DNA of 64,000 nt, from contig NZ_CP016359.1 in NCBI RefSeq assembly GCF_001951155.1, positions 1,884,001-1,948,000 of the forward strand, written 5' to 3'. The translations under genes and the position numbers were made by a program. Position 1 is the first letter of the stretch. Each line of letters starts with the position of its first letter. Of this stretch, positions 34,060 to 43,473 are shown piece after piece. The notes beneath the pieces are model-generated. The model was given only the letters and a program-made list of their open reading frames with translations, was not told the origin of the DNA and made no database searches. This DNA comes from Christiangramia flava JLT2011. GTDB taxonomy: Bacteria > Bacteroidota > Bacteroidia > Flavobacteriales > Flavobacteriaceae.

Positions 34060-35832
34060 CTATTTCTAGCAATTTGCCTGGGCTTCAGCTTTTCAGTTTT
34101 CTCACAATCTGATCAGCTCGCACGTAATTTTTTTGACCAGGGAGAATACGAGAAAGCACTTCAGATTTACCAGGAGCTCTATGAAAAGAACCCTGCCAAT
34201 ATGACTTTTTTCGAGGGCATGGTAGGTGCTCTCCAGCAGTTGGAGGAATTTGATCAAGCCGAAAAACTGTTATTCCAGCGCTTGAACAATTCCGCTAACA
34301 ATCCGTCTATTTTAATAGAACTGGGCCACAATTTCGAACTGCAGAACAATGCCGAAAGAGCTAAACAGTTTTATGAAGAAGCGTTGAAAAGCCTGGCAGG
34401 AAGGCCTAATTATGCCTATTCGATCGCCCGTTCGTTTGAGCGGTATAACCTTTTGGATTATGCAGCTTCCGCTTACGAGCAGGCCATGGAAATGAATACT
34501 GATAAAAACTACAATTTGCAGCTTGCAAGGATCTACGGCGAGCAGGGGAAGATCGAGAAGATGTTCAGCAATTACCTGGATCTTATCGAGGATGACATGA
34601 AATTCTACAGCATTGCCAATCGCGAGTTCAACCGGTATATTTCAGAAGATGCGAGCAGTGAGGGGAATACCATTTTCAGGAAACTGCTATTGAAACGCTC
34701 GCAGGAGAATCCCTCGTTGCTGTATAACGAAATGCTGAGTTGGCTGTTTATTCAGCAGAAAGACTTCGGAAAAGCCTTCGCCCAGGAGCGTGCCATCTAT
34801 AAACGCGGTGAAAAGAACCTGCAGGGAATCCTGAATCTCGCGGTGATGGCAAAGAACGCCGAGGACTATGAGGCTGCTGAAGAGATCATTGCCTATGCCA
34901 TCGAAGAATCACCGTCGCCTACCTTCAATTTAAGGGGCAGACATTTTCAATTGGGCTTAAAGGAAAAGACAGTTTCTGGTAAAGAACTGGAAAAACTGGA
35001 GCAGGAATATCGCAGTTTGCTGGAAGAGTATGGTTACACGTCTGAAACACTGGATATACAGGTGGATCTTGCCAATTTCATGGCCTTCCGTCTCGATAAA
35101 AAACAGGAAGCCGTAGCGCTGCTGAAAAACCTTTCCAAATCGAATCTGAACGAGTTTGAGCAGGCCAAAGTGAAAATGGCTACGGCCGATATTCTGGTGA
35201 TGCAGGAAAAATTCAATGAGGCACTCATCTTCTATTCACAGGTGCAGCATTTGGTAAAAAACAATGAACTCTCCCAGGAAGCACGATTTAAAGTGGCCAA
35301 AACCAGCTATTTCAAAGGTGATTTTGAATGGGCGCAAACCCAGCTGAAGGTTCTCAAGTCTTCTACTTCGCAGCTAATCGCCAATGATGCTTTAGAGCTA
35401 AGCTTGTTGATCTCTGATAATTCCATCGAAGATTCCACACAGGCGGCGCTGAAGCAGTATGCCCGGGCAGACCTGCTGGCCTTCCAGGAAAAACCTACGC
35501 AGGCAATCACCGTTCTGGATTCGGTCTTAACCGGTCATAAAGGTGAAAAAATTGAAGATGAAGCGCTGTACAAACAGGCTAAACTCTTTGAAAAAGAACA
35601 GGATTTTGAAAAAGCTGCAGGTAATTATCACAAGATCATCGAACTTCACGGAAAAGATATCCTGGCAGACAATGCGAATTACTTCCTGGCGGAACTGTAC
35701 GCCAACCAGCTCAACCAACCTGAAAAGGCAAAGGAGTTTTACGAGCAAATTATCTTTAACTTTGCAGACAGTATTTATTTTGTTGATGCCCGGAAGAAAT
35801 TTCGAATACTCCGTGGCGATAATCTAGAGTAA
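34048..35832 (+). CDS. Exported tetratricopeptide-repeat protein
   Basis: A 594-residue protein with a signal peptide (FSFSVFSQS, cleavage near 19) followed by many TPR units across the whole length (for example DQGEYEKALQIYQELYEKNP at about 32 and KAAGNYHKIIELHG near 535). It has no catalytic domain and probably scaffolds a periplasmic or outer-membrane complex. The start codon is inside a hairpin that also ends serS, and the gene may be expressed from a leaderless message. The downstream DUF4286 and rsmA genes follow closely. Confidence 0.8.
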   Translation: MRCFLFLAICLGFSFSVFSQSDQLARNFFDQGEYEKALQIYQELYEKNPANMTFFEGMVGALQQLEEFDQAEKLLFQRLNNSANNPSILIELGHNFELQNNAERAKQFYEEALKSLAGRPNYAYSIARSFERYNLLDYAASAYEQAMEMNTDKNYNLQLARIYGEQGKIEKMFSNYLDLIEDDMKFYSIANREFNRYISEDASSEGNTIFRKLLLKRSQENPSLLYNEMLSWLFIQQKDFGKAFAQERAIYKRGEKNLQGILNLAVMAKNAEDYEAAEEIIAYAIEESPSPTFNLRGRHFQLGLKEKTVSGKELEKLEQEYRSLLEEYGYTSETLDIQVDLANFMAFRLDKKQEAVALLKNLSKSNLNEFEQAKVKMATADILVMQEKFNEALIFYSQVQHLVKNNELSQEARFKVAKTSYFKGDFEWAQTQLKVLKSSTSQLIANDALELSLLISDNSIEDSTQAALKQYARADLLAFQEKPTQAITVLDSVLTGHKGEKIEDEALYKQAKLFEKEQDFEKAAGNYHKIIELHGKDILADNANYFLAELYANQLNQPEKAKEFYEQIIFNFADSIYFVDARKKFRILRGDNLE

Positions 35833-35843
35833 AAAACCAGGAT

Positions 35844-36152
35844 ATGATTATTTATAACGTGACCTGTAATGTTCACGAAACGATTCACGATGAGTGGGTG
35901 AAATGGATGAGATCGGAACACATTCCCGCCATGCTTGATACCGGCAAATTTCACAAGGCTTTGATGACAAAAGTTTTGGTCAAGGAACCTATGGGTGGCA
36001 TTACCTATTCCATTCAGTATACAGCTCAAAACAAGCAGTTGCTGGAACGTTATTACCGGGAGAACGCCAGCGAGCTCAGAGAACAATCAGCCAGGTTTGG
36101 TGATAAAGTGGTGAGTTTTCGTACCGAACTGGAAGTGATAAGCGAGCAGTAA
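35844..36152 (+). CDS. DUF4286 family protein
   Basis: A 102-residue cytoplasmic protein with the DUF4286 pattern ([21 protein letters not shown] at the start, [11 protein letters not shown] in the middle). It looks like a ferredoxin-like/dimeric alpha-beta barrel fold. Function unknown. In Bacteroidota it commonly precedes rsmA, as here: its stop overlaps the rsmA start by one base (TAATG). Confidence 0.85.
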   Translation: MIIYNVTCNVHETIHDEWVKWMRSEHIPAMLDTGKFHKALMTKVLVKEPMGGITYSIQYTAQNKQLLERYYRENASELREQSARFGDKVVSFRTELEVISEQ

Positions 36153-36967
36153 TGGGTAAAAATTTCAAAGCATCTTCGGCAGGCGATGTACGCGCCAAGA
36201 AACATTTGGGACAGCATTTCCTGAAAGATGAAAATATTGCCGCAAAGATCGCAGATACCCTGAACCTTCAGCAGTATTCCAAAGTACTGGAAATTGGCCC
36301 CGGAATGGGAGTTTTAACGAAGTATTTACTGGAAAAACCGGTAGAAGTCCACGTGATCGAGATCGATTCTGAAAGTGTGGAATATTTGGAGAACAACTAC
36401 CTGCATCTGCGTGGCCGCATTCATGAGAAGGATTTCCTGAGGTATGATCTTACGGAAGTTTTTGGAGAGGAAGCTTTTGCGATAACCGGGAATTTCCCGT
36501 ACAACATCTCTTCGCAGATCGTATTCAAAATGCTGGAAATGCGGGAACAAATTCCGGAATTTTCTGGGATGTTTCAGAAGGAGGTCGCCAAGAGAATCTG
36601 TGAAAAAGAGGGTTCCAAAACCTACGGAATTTTGAGCGTTCTGGTGCAGGCATTCTATGAGGCGGAATATCTTTTCACGGTCCCGCCTTCCGTCTTCAAT
36701 CCGCCGCCGAAAGTAGACAGCGGGGTGCTTCGGCTTACCCGTAAAGAGAATTTTCACCTGGAGTGCGATGAAAAGCTTTTCTTCCGAATTGTTAAAACTT
36801 CTTTCAACCAACGCCGCAAAACACTGCGGAATAGTTTAAAAAGTCTTAATCTTCCTGATAATTTGAGGGAAGATGCTATATTTGGCTCACGGCCGGAACA
36901 ACTCGGGTTCCAGCAGTTTATTGAACTGACCAAAATGATTGAGCCGTATGCAGTTTCAGATAAGTGA
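36152..36967 (+). CDS. rsmA: 16S rRNA dimethyladenosine transferase
   Basis: A 271-residue KsgA/RsmA enzyme that dimethylates two adjacent adenosines near the 3' end of 16S rRNA. Motifs: [15 protein letters not shown] (substrate helix, about 15-29), [15 protein letters not shown] (SAM motif I, about 47-61) and [13 protein letters not shown] (motif IV, NxPY, about 113-125). Its end overlaps mgtE by about 20 bp. Confidence 0.96.
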   Translation: MGKNFKASSAGDVRAKKHLGQHFLKDENIAAKIADTLNLQQYSKVLEIGPGMGVLTKYLLEKPVEVHVIEIDSESVEYLENNYLHLRGRIHEKDFLRYDLTEVFGEEAFAITGNFPYNISSQIVFKMLEMREQIPEFSGMFQKEVAKRICEKEGSKTYGILSVLVQAFYEAEYLFTVPPSVFNPPPKVDSGVLRLTRKENFHLECDEKLFFRIVKTSFNQRRKTLRNSLKSLNLPDNLREDAIFGSRPEQLGFQQFIELTKMIEPYAVSDK

Positions 36968-38300
36968 CGAATTAATTGAAAAGATTAGGTTTCTCATCGA
37001 AGAAAAGAACGATGAGGAATTGCTGCTGCACCTGGAAGACGTGCACCATGCTGATATTGCTGAAATCCTGACCGAGCTCAACCTCGATGAGGCCACTTAC
37101 CTCGTCAAACTCATCAACAGCGAAAAGACAGCCGAAGCGCTGATGGAACTGGAAGAAGGCGTGCGGGAACGCATCCTGGAAAACCTGTCGCCGAAAGAGA
37201 TCGCCGATGAGCTTAACGAAATGGATACCGATGATGCGGCTGATATCATTTCGGAACTTTCCCCGGAACTGCAACAGGACGTAATTGCCGAGATCGAGGA
37301 TGAAGAGCATGCTGATCATATCGTGGAGCTGCTTCGTTACGATGAAGATTCTGCTGGTGGTTTGATGGCAAAGGAGCTGGTCAAGGTCAACGAAAACTGG
37401 AGCGTTACGGGCTGTATGGCTGAAATGCGCAAACAGGCTGAAAATGTAACACGAGTGCATTCCATTTACGTGGTAGACGACAAGAATAAACTGAAAGGCC
37501 GCCTGTCTCTAAAAGACCTTCTTACTGCCTCCAGCAACGCCAACATCAGTGATGTGTACATTCCGCAGGTAGATTATGTGAATGTACATACGGAAGGGGA
37601 AGAAGTCGCCAGGATCATGCAGAAATATGACCTGGAAGCCATTCCCGTAGTAGATGAAATGGGACGGCTGGTAGGGCGTGTGACCATTGACGATATTGTG
37701 GATTTCATCAGGGAAGAAGCCGAAAAAGATTACCAGATGGCTGCGGGTATTTCCGAAGATGTGGAGGCCGATGATAACATTTTTAAACAAACCAGGGCAA
37801 GACTTCCCTGGCTGCTTATCGGTATGTTTGGAGGGCTTGGCGCGGCCAGTATTATCTCCGGTTTCCAGACCATTTTAACCGATTATAAGGAATTGCTCAT
37901 TTTCGTACCGCTGATCCAGGCGACCGCCGGGAATGTAGGCGTACAATCCAGCGCAATCATTGTGCAGGGACTGGCAAATGATACGCTCAAGGGAAATATT
38001 GTTTCCAGACTTGCAAAAGAATTTGGCCTGGCGCTCATCAACGGGATTTCCATCGCACTCATTGTATTCGTGATCAGCACCTATTTTTTTCATACCTCCT
38101 TCAACGAATCAGTGAGTATAGGCGTGGCGCTGATCTCTGTGATCGTGATCGCAGCCTTAATTGGTACTTTTATCCCGATTATTCTGAATAAGAACAATGT
38201 AGATCCTGCGGTGGCTACCGGCCCATTTATCACTACCAGTAACGACGTTTTCGGGATTCTTACGTACTTCCTGATCGCGAAGGCGATCCTTGGTTTTTAA
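36948..38300 (+). CDS. mgtE: Magnesium transporter MgtE
   Basis: About 450 residues from the ATG at 36948; a TTG at 36939 is an alternative. The N domain (about 1-125, Glu-rich helical repeats such as [23 protein letters not shown]) is followed by a CBS pair (about 130-255), a connecting helix and five membrane helices (about 285-450) with the pore segment [22 protein letters not shown]. The acidic N and CBS domains sense Mg2+ in characterised MgtE. It overlaps rsmA by 20 bp and ends the operon that begins with the TPR gene. Confidence 0.93.
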   Translation: MQFQISDELIEKIRFLIEEKNDEELLLHLEDVHHADIAEILTELNLDEATYLVKLINSEKTAEALMELEEGVRERILENLSPKEIADELNEMDTDDAADIISELSPELQQDVIAEIEDEEHADHIVELLRYDEDSAGGLMAKELVKVNENWSVTGCMAEMRKQAENVTRVHSIYVVDDKNKLKGRLSLKDLLTASSNANISDVYIPQVDYVNVHTEGEEVARIMQKYDLEAIPVVDEMGRLVGRVTIDDIVDFIREEAEKDYQMAAGISEDVEADDNIFKQTRARLPWLLIGMFGGLGAASIISGFQTILTDYKELLIFVPLIQATAGNVGVQSSAIIVQGLANDTLKGNIVSRLAKEFGLALINGISIALIVFVISTYFFHTSFNESVSIGVALISVIVIAALIGTFIPIILNKNNVDPAVATGPFITTSNDVFGILTYFLIAKAILGF

Positions 38301-38332
38301 CCTCAATTTTACAGTCAGTAAAAATCATTCTG

Positions 38333-38340
38333 TAACTTTG
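38333..38340 (+). promoter_or_regulatory. -7 box of the D-2-hydroxyacid dehydrogenase gene
   Basis: TAACTTTG, an exact TAnnTTTG match. The leader of about 65 nt contains a small hairpin, ACCGAA (38361-38366) with TTCGGT (38373-38378). Confidence 0.45.
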
Positions 38341-38408
38341 TAGCTCTGATTTTTTCAGAAACCGAAGGGAATTTCGGTAGAAATAAATTGCTAACAAAAA
38401 CAGAACAA

Positions 38409-39389
38409 ATGATCATTCTTCATGCTGATACCAATCATCCGGAGCTTATGCGAAAACTGGAAGAAGCTGGGCATCATAATATTGAAGGTTGCGAACAATC
38501 CAGAGAGACAACATTAGAAAATCAACACCTGTATGACGGCATCGTCATTCGCAGTCGCTATAAGATCGACCGCGAATTTTTAGAAGCGGCTCCGAATTTA
38601 AAATTTATCGCGCGGGTGGGTGCCGGCCTCGAAAGCATCGATGTGGATTTTGCGCAAGAGCAGGGAATCAAGCTGTTTTCGGCACCTGAAGGGAATGCCA
38701 ATGCCGTTGGGGAACATTCGCTGGGAATGTTGCTTTCTCTTTTTAATAAATTGAATAAAGCTGATAAAGAAGTGCGTGAAGGCCTGTGGCAGCGCGAGGA
38801 AAACCGGGGTATCGAACTCGATGGCAAAACCGTTGGGCTCATAGGCTACGGAAATATGGGAAAAGCCTTTGCCAGAAAACTGCGGGGCTTTGATGTGGAT
38901 GTGATTTTCTTTGATATCAAAGAAGGAATTGCTGATGAAAATGCCAGGCAGGTAGGTTACGAGGAATTCCTGGAAAAGGCCGATGTGGTAAGCCTGCACG
39001 TTCCATGGACCGAAGAAACCAACCAGATGGTTAATTCAGCATTTATTGATAAATTTAAAAAGCCTTTCTGGTTCATCAATACCTCCAGGGGAAAGAACGT
39101 TGTCACGGCAGACCTGGTAAGCGCCCTGAAAAATGGCAAAGTGCTGGGTGCAGGCCTGGATGTACTGGAATATGAAAAAGCTTCTTTTGAAAGCCTTTTT
39201 TCAAACCGAAAGAACGTGGCCATGAGCGCGGCAGACCCCATCCCGGAAGCGATGCGCGAGCTGATGTTCATGCCCAATACGATCCTGAGTCCGCATATCG
39301 CCGGCTGGACGGTAGAATCGCATAAAAAGCTGGCAGAGGTGATCGCCGGCAAGATCATTAAGGAATTCGGCGAAGGAGATAAACCATAA
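38409..39389 (+). CDS. D-2-hydroxyacid dehydrogenase (phosphoglycerate dehydrogenase-like)
   Basis: About 326 residues from the ATG at 38409; an upstream TTG would add seven. The Rossmann motif is GLIGYGNMGKAFARKL near residue 143. Catalytic residues are seen as Arg in NTSRGKNVV, and His in LSPHIAGWTVES near the C-terminus. It lacks the C-terminal ACT domain of long SerA proteins. It may act in serine synthesis or on another 2-hydroxy acid. The gene for a VOC protein starts 3 bp downstream. Confidence 0.85.
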   Translation: MIILHADTNHPELMRKLEEAGHHNIEGCEQSRETTLENQHLYDGIVIRSRYKIDREFLEAAPNLKFIARVGAGLESIDVDFAQEQGIKLFSAPEGNANAVGEHSLGMLLSLFNKLNKADKEVREGLWQREENRGIELDGKTVGLIGYGNMGKAFARKLRGFDVDVIFFDIKEGIADENARQVGYEEFLEKADVVSLHVPWTEETNQMVNSAFIDKFKKPFWFINTSRGKNVVTADLVSALKNGKVLGAGLDVLEYEKASFESLFSNRKNVAMSAADPIPEAMRELMFMPNTILSPHIAGWTVESHKKLAEVIAGKIIKEFGEGDKP

Positions 39390-39392
39390 TGT

Positions 39393-39779
39393 ATGAAAAA
39401 ACGTGTTACCGGTCTGGGCGGTTTCTTTTTCAAATCGAAAGACCCTGATGCTACCAAAAACTGGTACAAAGATCATTTAGGATTGAACACCGATCAGTAT
39501 GGATGCACGTTCTGGTGGAAAGACCAGGATGGGGCCGACTGTTCCACGCAGTGGAGCCCAATGAGCGATAAAACCGAATACTTCAAGCCTTCAGAAAAAC
39601 AATTCATGATGAACTTCCGTGTGGAAAACCTGGAAGAACTGCTGAAAGTTTTAAAAGAGGAAGGAGTGCAGGTAGTTGGTGAAATGGAAACTTATGAATA
39701 CGGTAAATTTGGCTGGATCCTGGATCCGGAAGGCAATAAGATCGAATTATGGGAGCCTATAGATAAGGCCTTTCAATAA
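39393..39779 (+). CDS. VOC (glyoxalase/bleomycin-resistance) family protein
   Basis: A 128-residue single VOC-fold protein (FFFKSKDPDATKNWYKDHLGL at the start; WILDPEGNKIELWEP at the end, with the metal-ligand Glu of the family). Two VOC motifs mean it should dimerise to form its site. Substrate unknown; the gene lies 3 bp after the dehydrogenase gene and ends at a strong bidirectional terminator. Confidence 0.85.
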   Translation: MKKRVTGLGGFFFKSKDPDATKNWYKDHLGLNTDQYGCTFWWKDQDGADCSTQWSPMSDKTEYFKPSEKQFMMNFRVENLEELLKVLKEEGVQVVGEMETYEYGKFGWILDPEGNKIELWEPIDKAFQ

Positions 39780-39782
39780 CTG

Positions 39783-39812
39783 AAAAAGCCACCTGGAAAG
39801 GTGGCTTTTTTT
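39783..39812. terminator. Bidirectional terminator
   Basis: AAAAAGCCACCT (39783-39794), GGAA, AGGTGGCTTTTT (39799-39810) with T runs on both strands, between convergent genes. Confidence 0.85.
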
Positions 39813-39813
39813 A

Positions 39814-40461
39814 TTAGAGTCTGGAAAGCTCGATCATTGCAGTTTTGATCGATTCTTCTCCTTCCAGCGCCTCGAAAGACATATTTTTAACCAGTGGATC
39901 GGCCAGGCTCATAACCATGATGAACGCCACATCGTCGCGGGAGATTTCCCCCCTTTCGTTCAATTTTTCAGCCAGTTTAACTTTGGCCAGTCCCATATCA
40001 TTGCTCAGTCGTCCCGGTTGTACGATCGTATAAGTAATGCCGCTTTCACGAAGGTGGTCGTCTGCCTTTTTCTTGGCCGTGAGATAATGCTCCAGCTCCT
40101 TGTTTTTGGATGGATCATCGGTGCCCATGGCGCTGAGCATCACAAATTTTTTCACTTTTGCTTTCTTGGCTTCATCAATCAGTTTGATCGCGCCTTCTTC
40201 ATCGACAGCCGTCGTCTTTTCCGGGCCGGTTTTACTGCCGGAACCGGCTGCAAAGATCACCTTGTCGATTCCTTTCAACGCGTGGCTCAAATCCCCTTCC
40301 AGGTCGGCCACCACCGTTTCTACCTCCATGTCTTCAAAGATCTGTTGCTGATCTTCCTTCCGGATCATAGCCACAGGTTTGAAATTTTCGGTATTTTTCA
40401 ATATTTCGATTATCCTGGTTCCGGTGTGCCCGGTTGCTCCAGCGATGAGAATTCTTTCCAT
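39814..40461 (-). CDS. NAD(P)-binding SDR-like protein (YwnB/NmrA type)
   Basis: About 215 residues from the ATG at 40461; the earlier start at 40479 is TTG. The N-terminal dinucleotide motif is ILIAGATGHTGTRIIEIL. The chain is short for an extended SDR and lacks a clear YxxxK catalytic pair, which fits the atypical a5 group (YwnB/BVR-B/NmrA-like). A sequence YTIVQPGRLSND lies near residue 155. Substrate unknown. Confidence 0.82.
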   Translation of the reverse strand: MERILIAGATGHTGTRIIEILKNTENFKPVAMIRKEDQQQIFEDMEVETVVADLEGDLSHALKGIDKVIFAAGSGSKTGPEKTTAVDEEGAIKLIDEAKKAKVKKFVMLSAMGTDDPSKNKELEHYLTAKKKADDHLRESGITYTIVQPGRLSNDMGLAKVKLAEKLNERGEISRDDVAFIMVMSLADPLVKNMSFEALEGEESIKTAMIELSRL

Positions 40462-40586
40462 AAGGGTCTTTTTTTGCAAGATACTAACGATAGTGAAGAA
40501 ACCCGAATCGGAGTTGCTGATATAACAGTATCTTAACAGGCGTAGAGCCCAAAAACACTGGATGACAGCTCAATGTAGCAAGAAAA

Positions 40587-41567
40587 TTAGCTGCGGAATC
40601 TATCTGCTGAAATTTGCAATAATACATTGCCATTTTTCTGCCCACTGGCGACATATTGAAAAGCCTGTTCAGCATCATCACTAGGAAAACTTCGGTCCAG
40701 AAGCGGAGAAAATTGTTCCTTTTTAAGCAGTTCGGCCATGATTCGAAGACTGCCGTTGATATCTTTTGGGAATGGAAATCGTACTTTTTGTCCCTGTGCG
40801 AAAATACTTCGGAAGCTGAGCCAGAGATTTTCCATTCCTGGACCGGTTTCCGAAGACATATAAATCCCATTTTTCTTCAGTAAATTTTTACAGGTCTTAA
40901 ACCTGCTCTTCCCCACCGCATCAAACACAAAATCAAATTTTTCTGAAATTTGGCTAAAATCAGCTGGCTTATAATCGATGACTTCTGAAGCCCCGAGATT
41001 TTTCAGATTTTCAACCTGCGAGGCCGGCCCGGTCGTGACGGTTTCCACCTGGTAATTTTTCAAAAACTGAAGCAGGGCAGAACCTATGGCGCCACTTCCG
41101 CCGTTGACCAGCGCGGTTTGTCCCGGTTTGAGCCTAACCTTATTGAGAAAATTCAGGGCATAATGGCTGCCTTCCAGGGAAGCAGCAGCTATAGAAAAAT
41201 CAACGTTTTCCGGAATTTGAAGAATGGGGTCTGTTGCTTTGCAAACCAGGTATTCTGCCATCGAAGCAAAGCCGGTGTCTTTAAAACCAAAAATGCGGTC
41301 CCCACTGGTAAAATTCCTGACTGCTTTTCCCGTTTCCACAATTTCGCCGGAAAAATCGGTGCCCAGTATCAATTTAGTGGGTTTGACAATGCCGGTTACC
41401 AGGCGGTTTATTTTGGGTTCGCCTGTAAGATGGGCGCAATCGGTCCTGTTCACGGTCGTATATTCAACCCGTACCAGGATATCATCGTTTTGGATGGTTG
41501 GAGCGGGCAGCTTTGAGATACTTATAAGATCTGGGCCACCGTAGCGGGATCTGGTTACTGCTTTCAT
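40587..41567 (-). CDS. Zinc-free quinone oxidoreductase-like MDR protein
   Basis: A 326-residue medium-chain dehydrogenase/reductase. The catalytic domain starts KAVTRSRYGGPDLISI and has TDFSGEIVETGKAV near 70; the cofactor domain has ALVNGGSGAIGSALLQFLK (about 150-168). Zinc ligands of alcohol dehydrogenases are not evident, so it is probably an NADPH-dependent quinone/enone reductase. It stands alone between a possible SDR and the acyltransferase gene. Confidence 0.83.
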   Translation of the reverse strand: MKAVTRSRYGGPDLISISKLPAPTIQNDDILVRVEYTTVNRTDCAHLTGEPKINRLVTGIVKPTKLILGTDFSGEIVETGKAVRNFTSGDRIFGFKDTGFASMAEYLVCKATDPILQIPENVDFSIAAASLEGSHYALNFLNKVRLKPGQTALVNGGSGAIGSALLQFLKNYQVETVTTGPASQVENLKNLGASEVIDYKPADFSQISEKFDFVFDAVGKSRFKTCKNLLKKNGIYMSSETGPGMENLWLSFRSIFAQGQKVRFPFPKDINGSLRIMAELLKKEQFSPLLDRSFPSDDAEQAFQYVASGQKNGNVLLQISADRFRS

Positions 41568-41630
41568 GACTAAATAGGAAAAGCCTCTTCTTCCTCACCA
41601 ATTCCTCTGTGGCTTATTGATTATTTTGAG

Positions 41631-43430
41631 TTAGGAGTGGCTGTTGCGCTCTTCCAACTCTTTCTGAAACTCTTCCATTACCGGTTTGACGGTACTTTCC
41701 GGAAGGTCAGCGATCCTGATGTACATCAAACCGTCAACCGCGTCGTTAAACAGTGGATCCACGTTGAAGGCAACCACCTTCGCATTCTGTTTAATGTACT
41801 TTTTGATCAGCACCGGCAGCCGGAGATTTTCGGTTTCCAGCTCATCTATTATTTTGTCAAATTTGTTCAGGTCGGCCTCACTTTCGTCAAAAACCAGGTC
41901 TTTATCAGCATCTTTCAGTTTTACCTTGAATTCTTTTTTCGGATGAACATATTGGGCCACGTACGGATCGTAGTAGTTCGATTTCATGAATTCGATCATC
42001 AACGATTTCGAAAAATTGCTGAACTTATTACTGATGCTCACCCCGCCAATAAGGTATTTATGTTCCGGAAAACGCAGCGTGCAATGAACAATCCCTTTCC
42101 ATAGTAGAAAGAGCGGCATAGGTTTCTGCTGGTATTCCTTGATGATGAAGGCACGCCCCATCTCGATAGACTGGCTCATCATTTTATGCAGTTCGGGTTC
42201 AAACCGGAAAAGGTCCTGCAGGTAAAAACCATCGATTCCATGCTCGGCATAGATCTCGTGGCCCATTCCCATACGATAGGCGCCGGCGATCTTGTTGGCC
42301 TCGTTGTCCCATAAGAACAAATGGTGGTAATAATCGTCAAACTGGTCCAGGTCGGTACTGTTATTGGTGCCTTCTCCCACTTCACGAAAAGTGATCTCCC
42401 GTAAACGGCCAATTTCATTCAGAATATTCGGGATGATCTCCCTTTTTGCCAGGAAAACCTCGTAATTCTTGGAAACGAGCAGTCTTTTATCCAGTTTTCG
42501 GCAGTTTTCTACTTCTTCGGCCATCAGTTCCTTTTCGGTTTCTGAAGCGATATCTTTCGGTGAACGCGGAATTTTAAAATTCTTCGGAAGCTTGGAAAGC
42601 AACTTTTTCTTTTCAAAAACATTCGCCAGCATGTAAGTTTTCCGTCTTAAAAAGGCCGTATAGGTTTCCAGGTTTCTGTGCTCTTGCTGGTCTTCGACTG
42701 AAATTGGGTGACCAATGCGAACCTTGATCTTCCGGCGATGTTGCGACAGCATTTCACTGGGCAGTTTGGCGGTTCGCAACACATCGCTCATGGAGGCGAG
42801 TCGGTAAAAAAACAGGCTGTTCTTCGCGTGAAAATAAATGGGTACAACGGGAACTTTAGCTTTCTGAATCAGTTTCATGGCCGAGGGTTCCCAGGGCTTG
42901 TCCACGATTCTGCGGTCATCTTTATCAGTAGAAACTTCTCCTGCCGGGAAAATTCCGAGTGCATTGCCTTCGCGAAGGTGTGCGATCGCGTTTTTCATCC
43001 CGCCAATGCTGGACTGAGCTTCTTTATGATTCTCAAAGGGGTTGACCGGCAGAATATAAGGTCGTAACGGGTCCAGGCGATGAAGCAAGAAATTTGCGAT
43101 GACCTTATAATCTGGTCGCTGCTCGATGACGGTTTTCATCAGGATCATGCCGTCGATCCCTCCAAGCGGGTGGTTGGAAATGGTGATGAAGGGGCCCGAT
43201 TTTGGGATTCGTTTCAGGTCTTTTTCAGGAATTTCAAAATGAATATCGAATTCCTTTAGGATCGAGTCGATGAACTCCACACCCTGCAGGTGCTTTCGTT
43301 TATCGTATTCCTTATTGATGCGTGAAAGTTTGGTGGTTTTCAGGATCATCCAGCCAAGACCGGTTCCCAGGAAGCCCAGGTGATCCAGATTCATGACTTT
43401 GGCGACCTCTTTCGCGGTGACGATACCCAT
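41631..43430 (-). CDS. Fused acyltransferase, OlsF-like (ornithine/glycine lipid synthesis)
   Basis: A 599-residue two-domain protein. The N-terminal half (about 60-280) is a lysophospholipid-acyltransferase fold with ISNHPLGGIDGMIL (His/Asp motif, about residues 81-94) and FPAGEVSTDKDD near 159. The C-terminal half (about 310-560) is the hemolysin-like GNAT fold of OlsB/GlsB, with LQDLFRFEPELHKMMSQSIEMGR-like sequence and LLWKGI near 440. Fusion of the N-acyl and O-acyl transferases in one chain is known as OlsF in Serratia and Flavobacterium johnsoniae. It would make phosphorus-free aminoacyl lipids such as ornithine or glycine lipid. Which amino acid it uses is not readable here. Confidence 0.82.
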   Translation of the reverse strand: MGIVTAKEVAKVMNLDHLGFLGTGLGWMILKTTKLSRINKEYDKRKHLQGVEFIDSILKEFDIHFEIPEKDLKRIPKSGPFITISNHPLGGIDGMILMKTVIEQRPDYKVIANFLLHRLDPLRPYILPVNPFENHKEAQSSIGGMKNAIAHLREGNALGIFPAGEVSTDKDDRRIVDKPWEPSAMKLIQKAKVPVVPIYFHAKNSLFFYRLASMSDVLRTAKLPSEMLSQHRRKIKVRIGHPISVEDQQEHRNLETYTAFLRRKTYMLANVFEKKKLLSKLPKNFKIPRSPKDIASETEKELMAEEVENCRKLDKRLLVSKNYEVFLAKREIIPNILNEIGRLREITFREVGEGTNNSTDLDQFDDYYHHLFLWDNEANKIAGAYRMGMGHEIYAEHGIDGFYLQDLFRFEPELHKMMSQSIEMGRAFIIKEYQQKPMPLFLLWKGIVHCTLRFPEHKYLIGGVSISNKFSNFSKSLMIEFMKSNYYDPYVAQYVHPKKEFKVKLKDADKDLVFDESEADLNKFDKIIDELETENLRLPVLIKKYIKQNAKVVAFNVDPLFNDAVDGLMYIRIADLPESTVKPVMEEFQKELEERNSHS

Positions 43431-43473
43431 GGCAACAGATTGGTTTAGTTACTCAAAAATAGGAAAACTAAAT

